A stretch of 64,000 bases of DNA from assembly GCA_014237395.1 (NCBI GenBank), contig JABZFP010000029.1:114537-178536 (forward strand). Reading direction: 5' to 3'. The translations under genes and the position numbers were made by a program. Each line of letters begins with the position of its first letter. Position 1 is the first letter of the stretch. Below are positions 14,990 to 23,708 of this stretch, in pieces. The notes beneath the pieces are model-generated. The model was not told the origin of the DNA. It saw nothing but the letters and a program-made list of their open reading frames with translations, and ran no database searches. This DNA comes from Desulfobacteraceae bacterium (GTDB lineage: Bacteria > Desulfobacterota > Desulfobacteria > Desulfobacterales > UBA5852).

Positions 14990-15784
14990 TTAGTCCTGCA
15001 AAAAGGTGCCCACCGGCTGGATGGCGACACCCGCGTTTTCAAGCGTTTCCCGAATGCGCGCGACCAGGGCCAGGGCCGACGGGTTGTCCCCATGCACGCA
15101 GACCGTGTCGCCGGAAAGGGCAATTTCCTCACCATTGGCGCAAACCACGCGCCCCTCGGTCACCATTTTGAGGACCCGCGCGGCAGCCACTTCGTGGTCC
15201 TTGATCACCGCGCCGGGCTCGCGCCGCGACACCAGCGACCCGTCCGGGTTGTAGGCCCGATCGGCAAAAAATTCGCAGGCGATGCGGATGCCGGCCGTTT
15301 TACCCATGGCCTTTAGCGCGTCCCGGTTGCTGCCGCCCAACACGAATAAAATCAAGTCGCGATCAATCGATGCGATCGCCTCGGCCACGGTCTGCCAGAT
15401 CGCGGGATTGATGACGGCCATGGTGTAAAGCGCACCATGGGGTTTGACATGCTGCAGTTTTCCCCCCTCGGCCTTCACAAAAGCCGTCAGGGCGCCCACC
15501 TGGTAAGCCACATAATCGCGGATCTCGTCCGGGGTGACATCCATGTTGCGGCGGCCAAACCCCATAAGGTCGGGATAACCAGGATGGGCCCCGGGACCGA
15601 CACCGTTCGCGAGGGCCAGGCGCACCGTGCGGCGCATCACGGACGGGTCACCGGCGTGAAAACCGCAGGCAATATTGGCCGAGCTGATCAGCGGGACGAC
15701 TTCTTCGTCCAGGCCAATCGTGTAATTACCGAAACTCTCACCGACATCGGAATTGAGATCGATCACCTTGCGGTTCTGCTGCAT
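14990..15784 (-). CDS. pxpA: 5-oxoprolinase subunit PxpA (LamB/YcsF family)
   Basis: 264-aa protein. IDLNSDVGESFG at the N-terminus, SSANIACGFHAGDP and VKPHGALYTM are the canonical LamB/YcsF blocks. The ATG at 15784 is chosen because AAGGAG sits 7 bases upstream; a start at 15847 would add 21 non-conserved residues. First gene of the pxpABC operon, with its promoter expected between 15785 and 15911. Confidence 0.92.
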   Translation of the reverse strand: MQQNRKVIDLNSDVGESFGNYTIGLDEEVVPLISSANIACGFHAGDPSVMRRTVRLALANGVGPGAHPGYPDLMGFGRRNMDVTPDEIRDYVAYQVGALTAFVKAEGGKLQHVKPHGALYTMAVINPAIWQTVAEAIASIDRDLILFVLGGSNRDALKAMGKTAGIRIACEFFADRAYNPDGSLVSRREPGAVIKDHEVAAARVLKMVTEGRVVCANGEEIALSGDTVCVHGDNPSALALVARIRETLENAGVAIQPVGTFLQD

Positions 15785-15911
15785 AACGACTCCTTGCAAA
15801 CGGAATGGATTTGGGGATACCGCCACCGGGTCGATGGACGGCAACAAATGGGTTCATCACCACGATGGTCTTTTGTCAACGTGATGCCCAGCCAGGTTGA
15901 GCGTCTCAGAT

Positions 15912-17288
15912 TCAGTGCTGATCGCTCCGCCGGGGAGCACTACCCTTTAGCGCATCGGCACTCGGCGCCGGCGCTGAAAACAGCTCCCGCAAAAACCCTT
16001 GCCCCGGGCTTCGCGGCAATGTCTCGGCGCGCTCGCGCATAATGCCGTTAAAGGCATCGATGACATCGTCGCTGAACAGCACCTTGACGTGATCTTCATC
16101 AAATCCGTAGAGATCCTGTGCCTGGCGCTGGACACGATAATCCAGCTGGCTTTCAAGGGTAACGGCCCCGTCGTTGTTCTCATCCATCATACCTGATCGG
16201 CCGCTGTAGCTGAAAAACAGGTAATGCGGGATCGTTTCCGGCAATGGGCGGCGATAAAGACCGTCAATAAAGTCACTCTCCGGCACCATATCCCGCCAGC
16301 TGGGCACGACAGCCGGCGCATATTGAACCCCCTTGGCCGCAGCCCGGTGGCCGCCCCAGGGCGTCGAAATCGTGATAAACAACCGGATGTAATCCTGGTG
16401 ATCCTCATAGACATTCTGCAGGATGGCGTGACGTGCGACCAACCCGCCCATACTGTGGGCCACAATGAAAAGCGCATCAAACCGATAGCGCTCGTGAAGC
16501 CATTGGATGGCCCCATCCAGGGCACCGCCCACGAATTCGAGATCGAGGCCGGAGGGGTAATTGAAAAACCAGGGCTGAAAGCGCTCCCGGTCCATTTGCT
16601 CAAACAGCACCCGCCAATTCTGGGCATGGCCGGAGGCCCCGTAAACAAACAGGACCGGAATCTTCGCCGGGTCGTATTCCTCTAAGAAAAACAGCCCGAT
16701 ACCGACTTCTTTTAAGGTCGCATAGGGTTCCCAGAGGCCTTTTTCCGCATATTGCGGAGAGAAATAGCTGTGATCCAGATCCGCCACAATCCCTGCGCCG
16801 GTAATGTAAGCGCTGGCGGAGGAGGATTCCAAAACTTTGCGGGCCCAGAATTCAACATCCAGCACTCCTTCCCGGATAACGCGATCCAGCACAAGATCGA
16901 TGCCCTTGATCGTACCGGCCTGGGAAACCACAACGGGGTCGGGTGCCCCGTACACCCCGTAAAGCTCGCCTTCCTCGGGGCGCATATTCTGATTCTCGTC
17001 GATAAACGCCGCGAGATAATACGTGCCCCGGGGAACCATGAAGGCATACAAGCCCGGTCCCTGCATCACAGTGAAGTCAGCGATATCCTTCTCGCCACCG
17101 TCAGCAGTGAACAAGAGCAGCAGGGTCGGCGCCTCGACGGCCGCATCATAGGAAACCCGTCCGCGAATGATGGCTTCTTTGGATTCAGCCTGCTTCAGAT
17201 CCTGACTCAGCCGCATGAACATACAGCCGCTCGTGGACAGCCCCAGCAAAACAATCGACAGAAGATAAACCCCAAGCCTGTATGTCAT
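15912..17288 (-). CDS. Alpha/beta-hydrolase lipoprotein
   Basis: 458-aa predicted lipoprotein. A hydrophobic leader (LGVYLLSIVLLGLS) ends at Cys in TSGC, a weak lipobox. The N-terminal half contains a beta-rich domain with FTADGGEKDIADF. The C-terminal half has the hydrolase fold: VLFVYGASGHAQNW, nucleophile elbow AHSMGG, and a late DxxH-like region near DFIDG. Probably an outer-membrane or periplasmic esterase/lipase; substrate unknown. The ATG at 17288 is preferred over 17351 because the leader starts there and GGAAGGGG is upstream. It is a single gene. Confidence 0.75.
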   Translation of the reverse strand: MTYRLGVYLLSIVLLGLSTSGCMFMRLSQDLKQAESKEAIIRGRVSYDAAVEAPTLLLLFTADGGEKDIADFTVMQGPGLYAFMVPRGTYYLAAFIDENQNMRPEEGELYGVYGAPDPVVVSQAGTIKGIDLVLDRVIREGVLDVEFWARKVLESSSASAYITGAGIVADLDHSYFSPQYAEKGLWEPYATLKEVGIGLFFLEEYDPAKIPVLFVYGASGHAQNWRVLFEQMDRERFQPWFFNYPSGLDLEFVGGALDGAIQWLHERYRFDALFIVAHSMGGLVARHAILQNVYEDHQDYIRLFITISTPWGGHRAAAKGVQYAPAVVPSWRDMVPESDFIDGLYRRPLPETIPHYLFFSYSGRSGMMDENNDGAVTLESQLDYRVQRQAQDLYGFDEDHVKVLFSDDVIDAFNGIMRERAETLPRSPGQGFLRELFSAPAPSADALKGSAPRRSDQH

Positions 17289-17500
17289 TGAGATGTCACC
17301 CCTTCCACGCGGCCTGGCCTTTGGCATGCTGTCGGAACACTCGCGACGCATTGGTTTATGACAGACCGTCGGATGCGCGTCCAGCTTGAATAAATCATTG
17401 AATGGCGGATGGAACTGAATTACGGTGATGCATCGTTAATCCCTATCAATAGTCAAACCGTCGTGGGATTGCAAGACGGTTTGCCGGAGGAGAGCGCCCC

Positions 17501-17860
17501 ATGCTGACTATCGCCGGCTACCAGGACATGATCGACAAATGGGTCAACACGGTCGGGGTGCGCTATTTCTCCGAACTCACCAACACGGCCATTCTAATGG
17601 AAGAAGTCGGCGAAGTCGCCCGCATCATGGCCCGGACGTATGGTGACCAGAGTTTCAAAAATACGGAAAAGAAAATCGACCTGGCCGATGAACTGGCCGA
17701 TGTTCTCTTCGTGGTGGGATGCATCGCCAACCAGACCGGCATCGACTTGACCGCGGCGGTAAAAAAGAATCTGGATAAAAAAACACGCCGCGATTTCGAC
17801 CGGCACCGCAACAATCTCAAGCTGACCGACCCCGCCGCACCGTCGGATGAAACCGGGTAG
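17501..17860 (+). CDS. MazG-like nucleotide pyrophosphohydrolase
   Basis: 119-aa all-helical protein. EEVGEVARI and LADELADVLFVVGCIA match the acidic metal-binding EExxE and ExxD motifs of the MazG/dUTPase-like superfamily. Likely hydrolyses non-canonical NTPs to NMP and pyrophosphate. GGAGGA lies 9 bases before the ATG. It stands alone between divergent and repeat DNA. Confidence 0.82.
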   Translation: MLTIAGYQDMIDKWVNTVGVRYFSELTNTAILMEEVGEVARIMARTYGDQSFKNTEKKIDLADELADVLFVVGCIANQTGIDLTAAVKKNLDKKTRRDFDRHRNNLKLTDPAAPSDETG

Positions 17861-17919
17861 TAGATGCCACGCGATGTTTAACCGACAGAAGTTTCTTAAC
17901 AAGCGTAAAATTTCGTGCG

Positions 17920-18114
17920 CCGTTTCCCCTTTGTTACGCGGCCTGCTCATCGGGGCTGCGGACGATAAAAACACGGCGGCTGTCTGAACCCGCCGCCAGG
18001 CGGGTGAGTTCCGCCGTGTCCGGCCGCGGTCACGATGTGCAGGCGTACCCGAAGGGCGCGTGACAGGGGCGCTTTCTTTTGGTTCGGTTTTCTTGCGCGT
18101 GCAAGAAAATGAAC
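17920..18114 (+). repeat. ~190 bp structured repeat, copy 7
   Basis: Outer stem GTTACGCG/CGCGTGAC (one wobble), inner hairpin CCCGCC-gcca-GGCGGG, terminal hairpin TTTTCTTGC-gcgt-GCAAGAAAA. It occupies most of the 326 bp between the MazG-like gene and the convergent flavin reductase gene, so it could also end transcription. Confidence 0.85.
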
Positions 18115-18186
18115 GCGTGAGCCAATCCAGCCGAGTCGAAAAGCAGCTTCGGATTCTTCACCAAAGATGAAAGATTGAGAAACTGA

Positions 18187-20115
18187 TTAAAGCGAACGCC
18201 CCAGTTCTTCCCCCTCGGCAATAGCCAGCATCAAATTGCGGGGTTCTTTGGCATCCCCGATCAGGTGCACCGCGGTCACGCGATCCTTGAAAAGGCGGCG
18301 ATCCGGCCGGATGGCCGTCATGCCCTCGGATATCACCAGGGCGTCCATATCTTCCAGCACATCCGTTTTTTCACCGGCCCGGAAACGGACCCCCCGGGGT
18401 AAAAAGGCTTCCACCACGACATTTTTATAGAGTTGGACCTTGTTGCGATTGAGCCGTTCCCGCAGGTAAAACCGGTCATTGCTGGACATCTCTTCACCAA
18501 AATGCCGGCCGCGGTTCAACACCACCACGGTCTTGCCGGCCTCCGCCAGGAAATCCGCCAGCATCAGGGCGCTTTGCCCACCCCCCAAAACGATGACCTG
18601 GTCGCCTTCCGGCAATTCGCCGCCCATGACCTCCACCACGGAAGATATCGCCATCTTCGTTCCTGAAAAACCTTTGATGATGGGCGTATCCGGCAGGCTG
18701 CCGGTGGCCAGCACCGCAATGTCGGGGGCGATGTCATCGAGAAGCCCGGCCGTCAGCAGTGTTTGATACCGAATGTCGACCTGCAGTCGTGCCAGTTCGG
18801 CTTCGAAATAGGCGAGGATGTCGCCCGCTTCCTGGCGCCCGGGCGCCCGGGTGGCCAGTCGGAACAGCCCCCCCAGCGTGTTACCTTCTTCGATCAAAAT
18901 GACCCGGTGCCCCCGCACGGCCCCCATGCGGGCTGCTGCCAGGCCGGCCGGACCGCCTCCTACCACAAGGACGACCCGTGATGCATCGGCGGAATCTTCG
19001 TCCTTTAATAAATATTCACGCCCGACATCGGGATTGACCACGCATCCGCCGGGCTCGAGCTGGAGCACGGCATGGATGCATCCCAAGCAACAGCCGATAC
19101 AGGGCCGAATCGCCGCCCCGTTTGCGCGGGCCTTGTTGGGCAGCTCGGGATCGGCCAGCAAGGCCCGCCCCATGGCCACGGCATCGGCCCGGCCCTCGGC
19201 GATGATCCGGTCGGCCATGTCGGCGTGTTTGATCCGTCCCACGGCCACTACCGGCAGGGAAACCACCTGTTTGACGGCCTCGGCCAAATGGACGAAACAG
19301 CCCTGGGGCGCATAGACGGAAGGGATCGTCAATTCCGTGGAGCCGTATACCCCGGCGGAAACATGGAGATAATCCGCACCGGCCGTTTCCAGAAGCGGCG
19401 CCAGCCGCAGGGTATCGTCCAGCGTCCAGCCGTCCTTGATAAAATCGTTGCCGTTGATCCGAATCCCCACCGGGTAGTCACGGCCGGCTTTGGCCTTGAT
19501 ATCGGCCAGCAACTCCATCAGAAAACGTATCCGGTTGTCGAAGCTGCCGCCATAATGGTCTTCCCGTTTGTTGCTGTTGCGTGCCATGAACTGGTTGATC
19601 AGGTAGCCGTGCGCGGCGTGGATTTCGATAAAATCGAAACCGGCCGCGCGGCAGCGACGGGCCGCGTCGCCGAAGGCCGCCACCAGTTCATCGATTTCAA
19701 CCAGCTCGAGCGCCTTGGGGACCCCCTTGACCACGGCCGGCGCCGGAATCGCGGATGGCGCCACCTTCTGGTCGTGATAGGACTGGCGGCCGCCGTGCAT
19801 CAACTGGACACCGAAACAGGCGTCGTATGGACGAACCGCGTCCACCATACGCGTCAGGGAGGGGATACAGGCGTCATTCCAGAGTTTGGGAAGATCGGGC
19901 AGCTCCACCCCGGTCGGATGGACAGCACCGCCGCCCACCAGGAGCATCCCGGCGCCGCCCCGGGCCCGGGCCAAGAAATAATCAATGAGCTGCTCGGTAA
20001 CGAAGCCCTGTTGGTCAACGCCGAAGTTGATGCTCATGGCCGGCATGAGAAGCCTGTTTTTGGCGGTCATGGGCCCAATCGTGATGGGGTTGAAAAGATG
20101 GGGGAATACGGTCAT
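18187..20115 (-). CDS. NADH:flavin oxidoreductase with 4Fe-4S cluster (2,4-dienoyl-CoA reductase/old yellow enzyme family)
   Basis: 642-aa modular flavoenzyme. An N-terminal FMN-binding TIM barrel (about 1-360) has FNPITIGPMTAKNRL and the active-site region EIHAAHGYLINQF. It is followed by the cysteine motif CIGCCLGCIH for a 4Fe-4S cluster, then a FAD/NADH domain with VGGGPAGLAAARMG and a second nucleotide fold VIVLGGGQSAL. The same layout is seen in FadH, trimethylamine dehydrogenase and enoate reductases. Probably reduces an unsaturated acyl or carbonyl substrate anaerobically. A ribosome site CAGGAGG is present upstream. The substrate is not readable. Confidence 0.88.
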   Translation of the reverse strand: MTVFPHLFNPITIGPMTAKNRLLMPAMSINFGVDQQGFVTEQLIDYFLARARGGAGMLLVGGGAVHPTGVELPDLPKLWNDACIPSLTRMVDAVRPYDACFGVQLMHGGRQSYHDQKVAPSAIPAPAVVKGVPKALELVEIDELVAAFGDAARRCRAAGFDFIEIHAAHGYLINQFMARNSNKREDHYGGSFDNRIRFLMELLADIKAKAGRDYPVGIRINGNDFIKDGWTLDDTLRLAPLLETAGADYLHVSAGVYGSTELTIPSVYAPQGCFVHLAEAVKQVVSLPVVAVGRIKHADMADRIIAEGRADAVAMGRALLADPELPNKARANGAAIRPCIGCCLGCIHAVLQLEPGGCVVNPDVGREYLLKDEDSADASRVVLVVGGGPAGLAAARMGAVRGHRVILIEEGNTLGGLFRLATRAPGRQEAGDILAYFEAELARLQVDIRYQTLLTAGLLDDIAPDIAVLATGSLPDTPIIKGFSGTKMAISSVVEVMGGELPEGDQVIVLGGGQSALMLADFLAEAGKTVVVLNRGRHFGEEMSSNDRFYLRERLNRNKVQLYKNVVVEAFLPRGVRFRAGEKTDVLEDMDALVISEGMTAIRPDRRLFKDRVTAVHLIGDAKEPRNLMLAIAEGEELGRSL

Positions 20116-20487
20116 GCGCTGGTCGCCTCCTGTAGCATCAGTCCTGGGGTGAAACCTGCTGTGGGATAAAAAAACTTATAGTCTCGACAGGGCCACCGCG
20201 TCAAACCACCTTTTGCGACCGATCGTTGCTTTATCCATTAGCGGGATCGCCGTCTATCCGCATTTCGAATCGACAACCATACACAAGCCCGCCCGGCTTG
20301 AGCCCTCCATAATTACCCCTTGACCCGTTGACGGTTTCTGTCCATATTGAAACCCAACGGTACCGAACAAATTGATAACTTAGGGCAAAACAAGACCTGG
20401 AAGCACCGCCGGCGTTCCCGCCGCGGCACCATTGACGGAGTAGAACAGCGAGAACCCGACGCCCTCGCTCGGCCGCAGGAAATCTAT
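20116..20487. other. Divergent intergenic region, flavin reductase / mla locus
   Basis: 372 bp between divergent genes, expected to hold promoters for both. No convincing operator, RNA or small gene was recognised. The reading frame of mlaF stays open upstream to 20347, but codons before 20488 show no conservation. Confidence 0.4.
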
Positions 20488-21699
20488 ATGACGCACCCTC
20501 TCATCGAGTTCCGCAATGTCCACAAAACCCTCGGATCCACGTATGTCTTGCGCGGCACCAATCTCAAAATCCCCAGGGGCAAAATCACCACGATCATCGG
20601 GAAAAGCGGCACGGGCAAAAGTGTCTTTTTTAAACACATCATCGGCCTGTTGACGCCGGATGCCGGCGAGATCATCTGCGACGGCAAACCCATGTCCGAA
20701 ATGACCCGGGCCGAACGGTGGGAATGGCGCGGGAAATTCAGCTACATGTTTCAGAACATGGCGCTCTTCGACTCCATGACCGTGTACGATAACGTGGCCC
20801 TGCCCCTGGATCAGGGGACCAGCCTGTCCCGGGACGAAATAAGGACCAAAGTACACGAGCGGCTGCAGCAACTGGATCTGGCGGGCATCGATCACAAATA
20901 CCCCTCTGAACTGTCGGGCGGCATGCAGAAACGGGTCGCCATGGCGCGCGCCCTGGTGACCAGCCCGGAGATCATTCTGTTCGACGAGCCCACCACCGGT
21001 CTCGACCCCATCCGCAAGAACGCGGTCCACAGCATGATTTCCGAATACCAGAACAAATTCGGTTTCACCGTGATCCTGATCAGCCACGAGATCCCGGACG
21101 TCTTCCTGATAACACAGCAGTTATGCATGCTGGACGAAGGTAAAATTCTTTTTCAGGGTCCGCCGGAAGATATCCAAGACGTGAACGACCCGATGATCCA
21201 CGCCTTTATCACGGGACTGACCAACCCCCAGGACGAACTGACCGGCATGGGCACCGTCACCCAGGGCAAACAAGACTATCAGAATGCCATGACGCGTCTC
21301 AAAGATGAAAAATCAGCCTTTTCCATTGTCGTGCTGACGTTGGAAAGCATCGATGCCATCAACGAAAACCTGGGGCATATCAAAGGTCAAATGATTCTCA
21401 AAAATTTCTCGGCCGCCGTGCAGCAGCATATTCGCAAGGAAGACTCCTGTTCGCGTCGCGGGCTGAAGCAGTTGATGATCGTACGCCAGAATGCCGGCGC
21501 AGAAGATGCTCGCCAATTCTGTTTCCGACTTGCCAAAGCGCTCCGAAAGGAACAGATTACCAATGGCGCCGTGCCGGAATTGCCGGCCCTGAACATCAGT
21601 GCCGGTTTTGCCGAAGCGCCATTGGGCGCCGCATTTGACGACGTGCTGGCCAACGCCGGCTCGCGGGAATCGACGTTTCTGGAGTTCAAGATTCAATGA
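20488..21699 (+). CDS. mlaF: MlaF-type ABC ATPase fused to a degenerate GGDEF domain
   Basis: 403-aa protein. Residues 1-245 form a MlaF ATPase (Walker A GKSGTGKSV, signature LSGGMQKR, Walker B ILFDEPTTGLDP, His in SHEIPDVF). Residues about 250-400 align with a GGDEF domain: DELTG at the start, an ALxLExID-type strand IVVLTLESIDAINENLGHIKG (DxFKxINDxxGHxxGD in the family), then KEDSCSRRGLKQLMIV where RxGGDEF belongs, and ISAGFAE near the end. Both GG and DEF are lost, so no cyclase activity is expected. It energises MlaE and may sense nucleotide or protein signals. ATG 20488 has AGGAAA upstream. Confidence 0.82.
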   Translation: MTHPLIEFRNVHKTLGSTYVLRGTNLKIPRGKITTIIGKSGTGKSVFFKHIIGLLTPDAGEIICDGKPMSEMTRAERWEWRGKFSYMFQNMALFDSMTVYDNVALPLDQGTSLSRDEIRTKVHERLQQLDLAGIDHKYPSELSGGMQKRVAMARALVTSPEIILFDEPTTGLDPIRKNAVHSMISEYQNKFGFTVILISHEIPDVFLITQQLCMLDEGKILFQGPPEDIQDVNDPMIHAFITGLTNPQDELTGMGTVTQGKQDYQNAMTRLKDEKSAFSIVVLTLESIDAINENLGHIKGQMILKNFSAAVQQHIRKEDSCSRRGLKQLMIVRQNAGAEDARQFCFRLAKALRKEQITNGAVPELPALNISAGFAEAPLGAAFDDVLANAGSRESTFLEFKIQ

Positions 21700-21768
21700 T
21701 CTTACCGGGGCACACGCCGGCATGAATCCCGGCCGGCGATGTGAGCAGCCCCCCTCATCGAGGTTTGT

Positions 21769-22188
21769 ATGACCCGTAAAATGTCCGTCGTTCTCGAAAA
21801 CAACCTTGAAGAACTGAGCGTTCTGACGCAAATGCTGCAGGCCTTTTTGCGCCCGTATCAAATGCCCTCGGGCGCCCTGTATGCGATCGAGCTCAGCCTG
21901 GAGGAACTCCTCGTCAACATTGTTTCGTATGCCTACGATGACGATGCGCCCCACGAGATCCATTTCAAGGTGGACGTCGACGAGGATATGATTGCCATGA
22001 AGTTCATCGACGACGGCCGCCCCTTCAACCCCCTCGCCGCCGAAAAGATGGAAACCCGGAATCCTCTGAGCGAAAACGGCGAAGGAGGGCTCGGCATCAA
22101 TTTCGTTCGACAGATGCGGGATATGATGGAATACCAGCGCAAAGAAAACCGGAATGTCCTGCGAATCTGGTTTCAGCGAAAGACTTAG
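21769..22188 (+). CDS. RsbW/SpoIIAB-like ATP-binding protein (anti-sigma/serine kinase type)
   Basis: 139-aa GHKL ATPase. The N-box reads SLEELLVNIVSYAY, the G1 box DDGRPFNP, and the G2/lid region GGLGINFVRQMRDMMEY. This compact form is the partner-switching kinase class, which phosphorylates a serine on STAS proteins. It sits between mlaF and mlaE, an unusual place, with a STAS gene at the far end of the locus. It probably regulates the transporter rather than a sigma factor, but that is inference. Confidence 0.82.
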   Translation: MTRKMSVVLENNLEELSVLTQMLQAFLRPYQMPSGALYAIELSLEELLVNIVSYAYDDDAPHEIHFKVDVDEDMIAMKFIDDGRPFNPLAAEKMETRNPLSENGEGGLGINFVRQMRDMMEYQRKENRNVLRIWFQRKT

Positions 22189-22263
22189 CGCATTCGACAA
22201 CCGGTTTGCCCTGTCCTCCCCTCGGCACGCTGGCAGCAGGCTATTTTTACAAGGAAAACGGCT

Positions 22264-23112
22264 ATGGCCCCAATGACGACAAACGATAACAAAATCGGCC
22301 GCCCGCTGGCACAGCCGCCGGAAACCCTGCTGAGCCGCCTGTTCGAACCATTGGGCCAACGGGTGGTCGGCTTGGTCAACAATCTGGGCGCCGCGGCCAT
22401 CTTCCTGATCAAAGCCCTTGTTCTCATCTTCGGGCGCAAACAGTTTCGGGCCATTGTTCAGCAGATCAACATCATCGGTGCCAAAACCGTCAACATCGTC
22501 GCGCTGGTGGGCTTTTTCACCGGCATGGTCATGGGCCTGCAACTCTATTACACCCTGGTCAAATACGGCTCCACCGGCGTTTTGGGTTCTGCCGTGGCGC
22601 TGTCGATCATCCGGGAGTTGGGCCCCGTGCTGACCGCCATCATGATCACAGCGCGGGCCGGATCGTCCATGACGGCCGAGATCGGCATCCAGCGCAATTC
22701 GGAACAGATCGATGCCTTGTTCACCATGCGCATCGACCCCATCGGATATTTGATCAGCCCCAAGATCGCGGCTGCCATCGTGAGCTTTCCCATCCTGACG
22801 GCGTTGTTCGATTTGATCGGTATTCTGGGGGGCTATATCAGTGGGGTCGTGCTCATGGGGGTCAATGAAGGCGCCTACTTCTATCGCATCCAAAGCAGTG
22901 TCGAAATGACGGACATCAATGGCGGATTCATCAAATCCCTGGTTTTCGCAGTCATCGTTTCCACCATCTGCTGTTACCAGGGCTATTTCACACATATGCG
23001 CAAGGACAGCTACGGGGCACGCAGCGTCAGTTTTGCAACGACATCGGCGGTGGTGCTTTCATGTGTCTCCATCCTGGTCGCCGATTATATCGTTACGTCA
23101 TTCTTGCTATAA
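22264..23112 (+). CDS. mlaE: Phospholipid ABC transporter permease MlaE
   Basis: 282-aa inner-membrane permease. Conserved MlaE features include VALVGFFTGMVMGLQ, the block RELGPVLTAIMITARAGSSM with the following AEIG, and TQEIDAL-type QIDALFTM. About five hydrophobic spans lie from residue 80 to the end. It forms the core of the Mla complex with MlaF, MlaD and a STAS subunit and moves glycerophospholipids between membranes. AAGGAAAACGG precedes the ATG. Confidence 0.9.
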   Translation: MAPMTTNDNKIGRPLAQPPETLLSRLFEPLGQRVVGLVNNLGAAAIFLIKALVLIFGRKQFRAIVQQINIIGAKTVNIVALVGFFTGMVMGLQLYYTLVKYGSTGVLGSAVALSIIRELGPVLTAIMITARAGSSMTAEIGIQRNSEQIDALFTMRIDPIGYLISPKIAAAIVSFPILTALFDLIGILGGYISGVVLMGVNEGAYFYRIQSSVEMTDINGGFIKSLVFAVIVSTICCYQGYFTHMRKDSYGARSVSFATTSAVVLSCVSILVADYIVTSFLL

Positions 23113-23171
23113 AAAAGGGGCCAACGGATGCCCGCGGCAATCGCATCCCATGGAATAGAGAAAGGCACACA

Positions 23172-23627
23172 ATGAAAAAATACTCCAACGAAACCATTGT
23201 CGGGCTATTTGTGGTGCTGGGCCTGGCTGCGATCAGCTTTATGGCCGTTCGCATCGGCAACATTTCCATTGCCGGCGACAACAGCTATTCCCTGTATGCG
23301 CCCTTTAGCACGGTAAGCGGTCTGCGGGTCGGCAATGCGGTCGAGATGATGGGGATGGAGATCGGGCGGGTGGCCGGCTTCAAAATGGACCAGGAAAAGC
23401 AACAGGCCATCGCGGTCATGCGGATCAACAAAGAAATTGAAGTCTTTGACGATGCGATTGCCTCCATCAAGACGGCTGGACTGATCGGCGACAAGTTTGT
23501 CGAAATCGACCCCGGGGGGGGCGGCGAACGACTCGCAGACGGTGACACGATCATCGAAACCGAATCCCCCGTGGATATCATGGAACTTGTCAGCAAATAT
23601 GCTTTTGGCGATGTTGGAAAAGAATAA
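23172..23627 (+). CDS. mlaD: MCE-domain lipid-binding subunit MlaD
   Basis: 151-aa protein with one N-terminal membrane span (ETIVGLFVVLGLAAISFMAV) and a single MCE domain: YSLYAPFSTVSGLRVGNAVEMMGMEIGRV, AGLIGDKFVEI, and the end DIMELVSKYAFG. As in MlaD, it should hexamerise in the periplasm on top of MlaE. ATG 23172 is chosen over an upstream start because the membrane segment begins there and AGAGAAAGG precedes it. Confidence 0.9.
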   Translation: MKKYSNETIVGLFVVLGLAAISFMAVRIGNISIAGDNSYSLYAPFSTVSGLRVGNAVEMMGMEIGRVAGFKMDQEKQQAIAVMRINKEIEVFDDAIASIKTAGLIGDKFVEIDPGGGGERLADGDTIIETESPVDIMELVSKYAFGDVGKE

Positions 23628-23708
23628 GGCGGCGTGGTAACCCCTGTTCCAGTCGGCGGCAAATCTTTACGCGGTAGGCATTTACGATAAACAAGAGAGG
23701 CGCATTCT

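Noticed and set aside
19072..20169. 365-codon plus-strand open frame opposite the flavin reductase
   Set aside because: Antisense shadow of a well-supported gene; no known domain or start signal.
21313..22995. Long (560-codon) minus-strand open frame opposite mlaF-mlaE
   Set aside because: It lies antisense to clearly conserved genes, has no ribosome site and a His/Asp/Gln-rich composition typical of GC-rich shadow frames.
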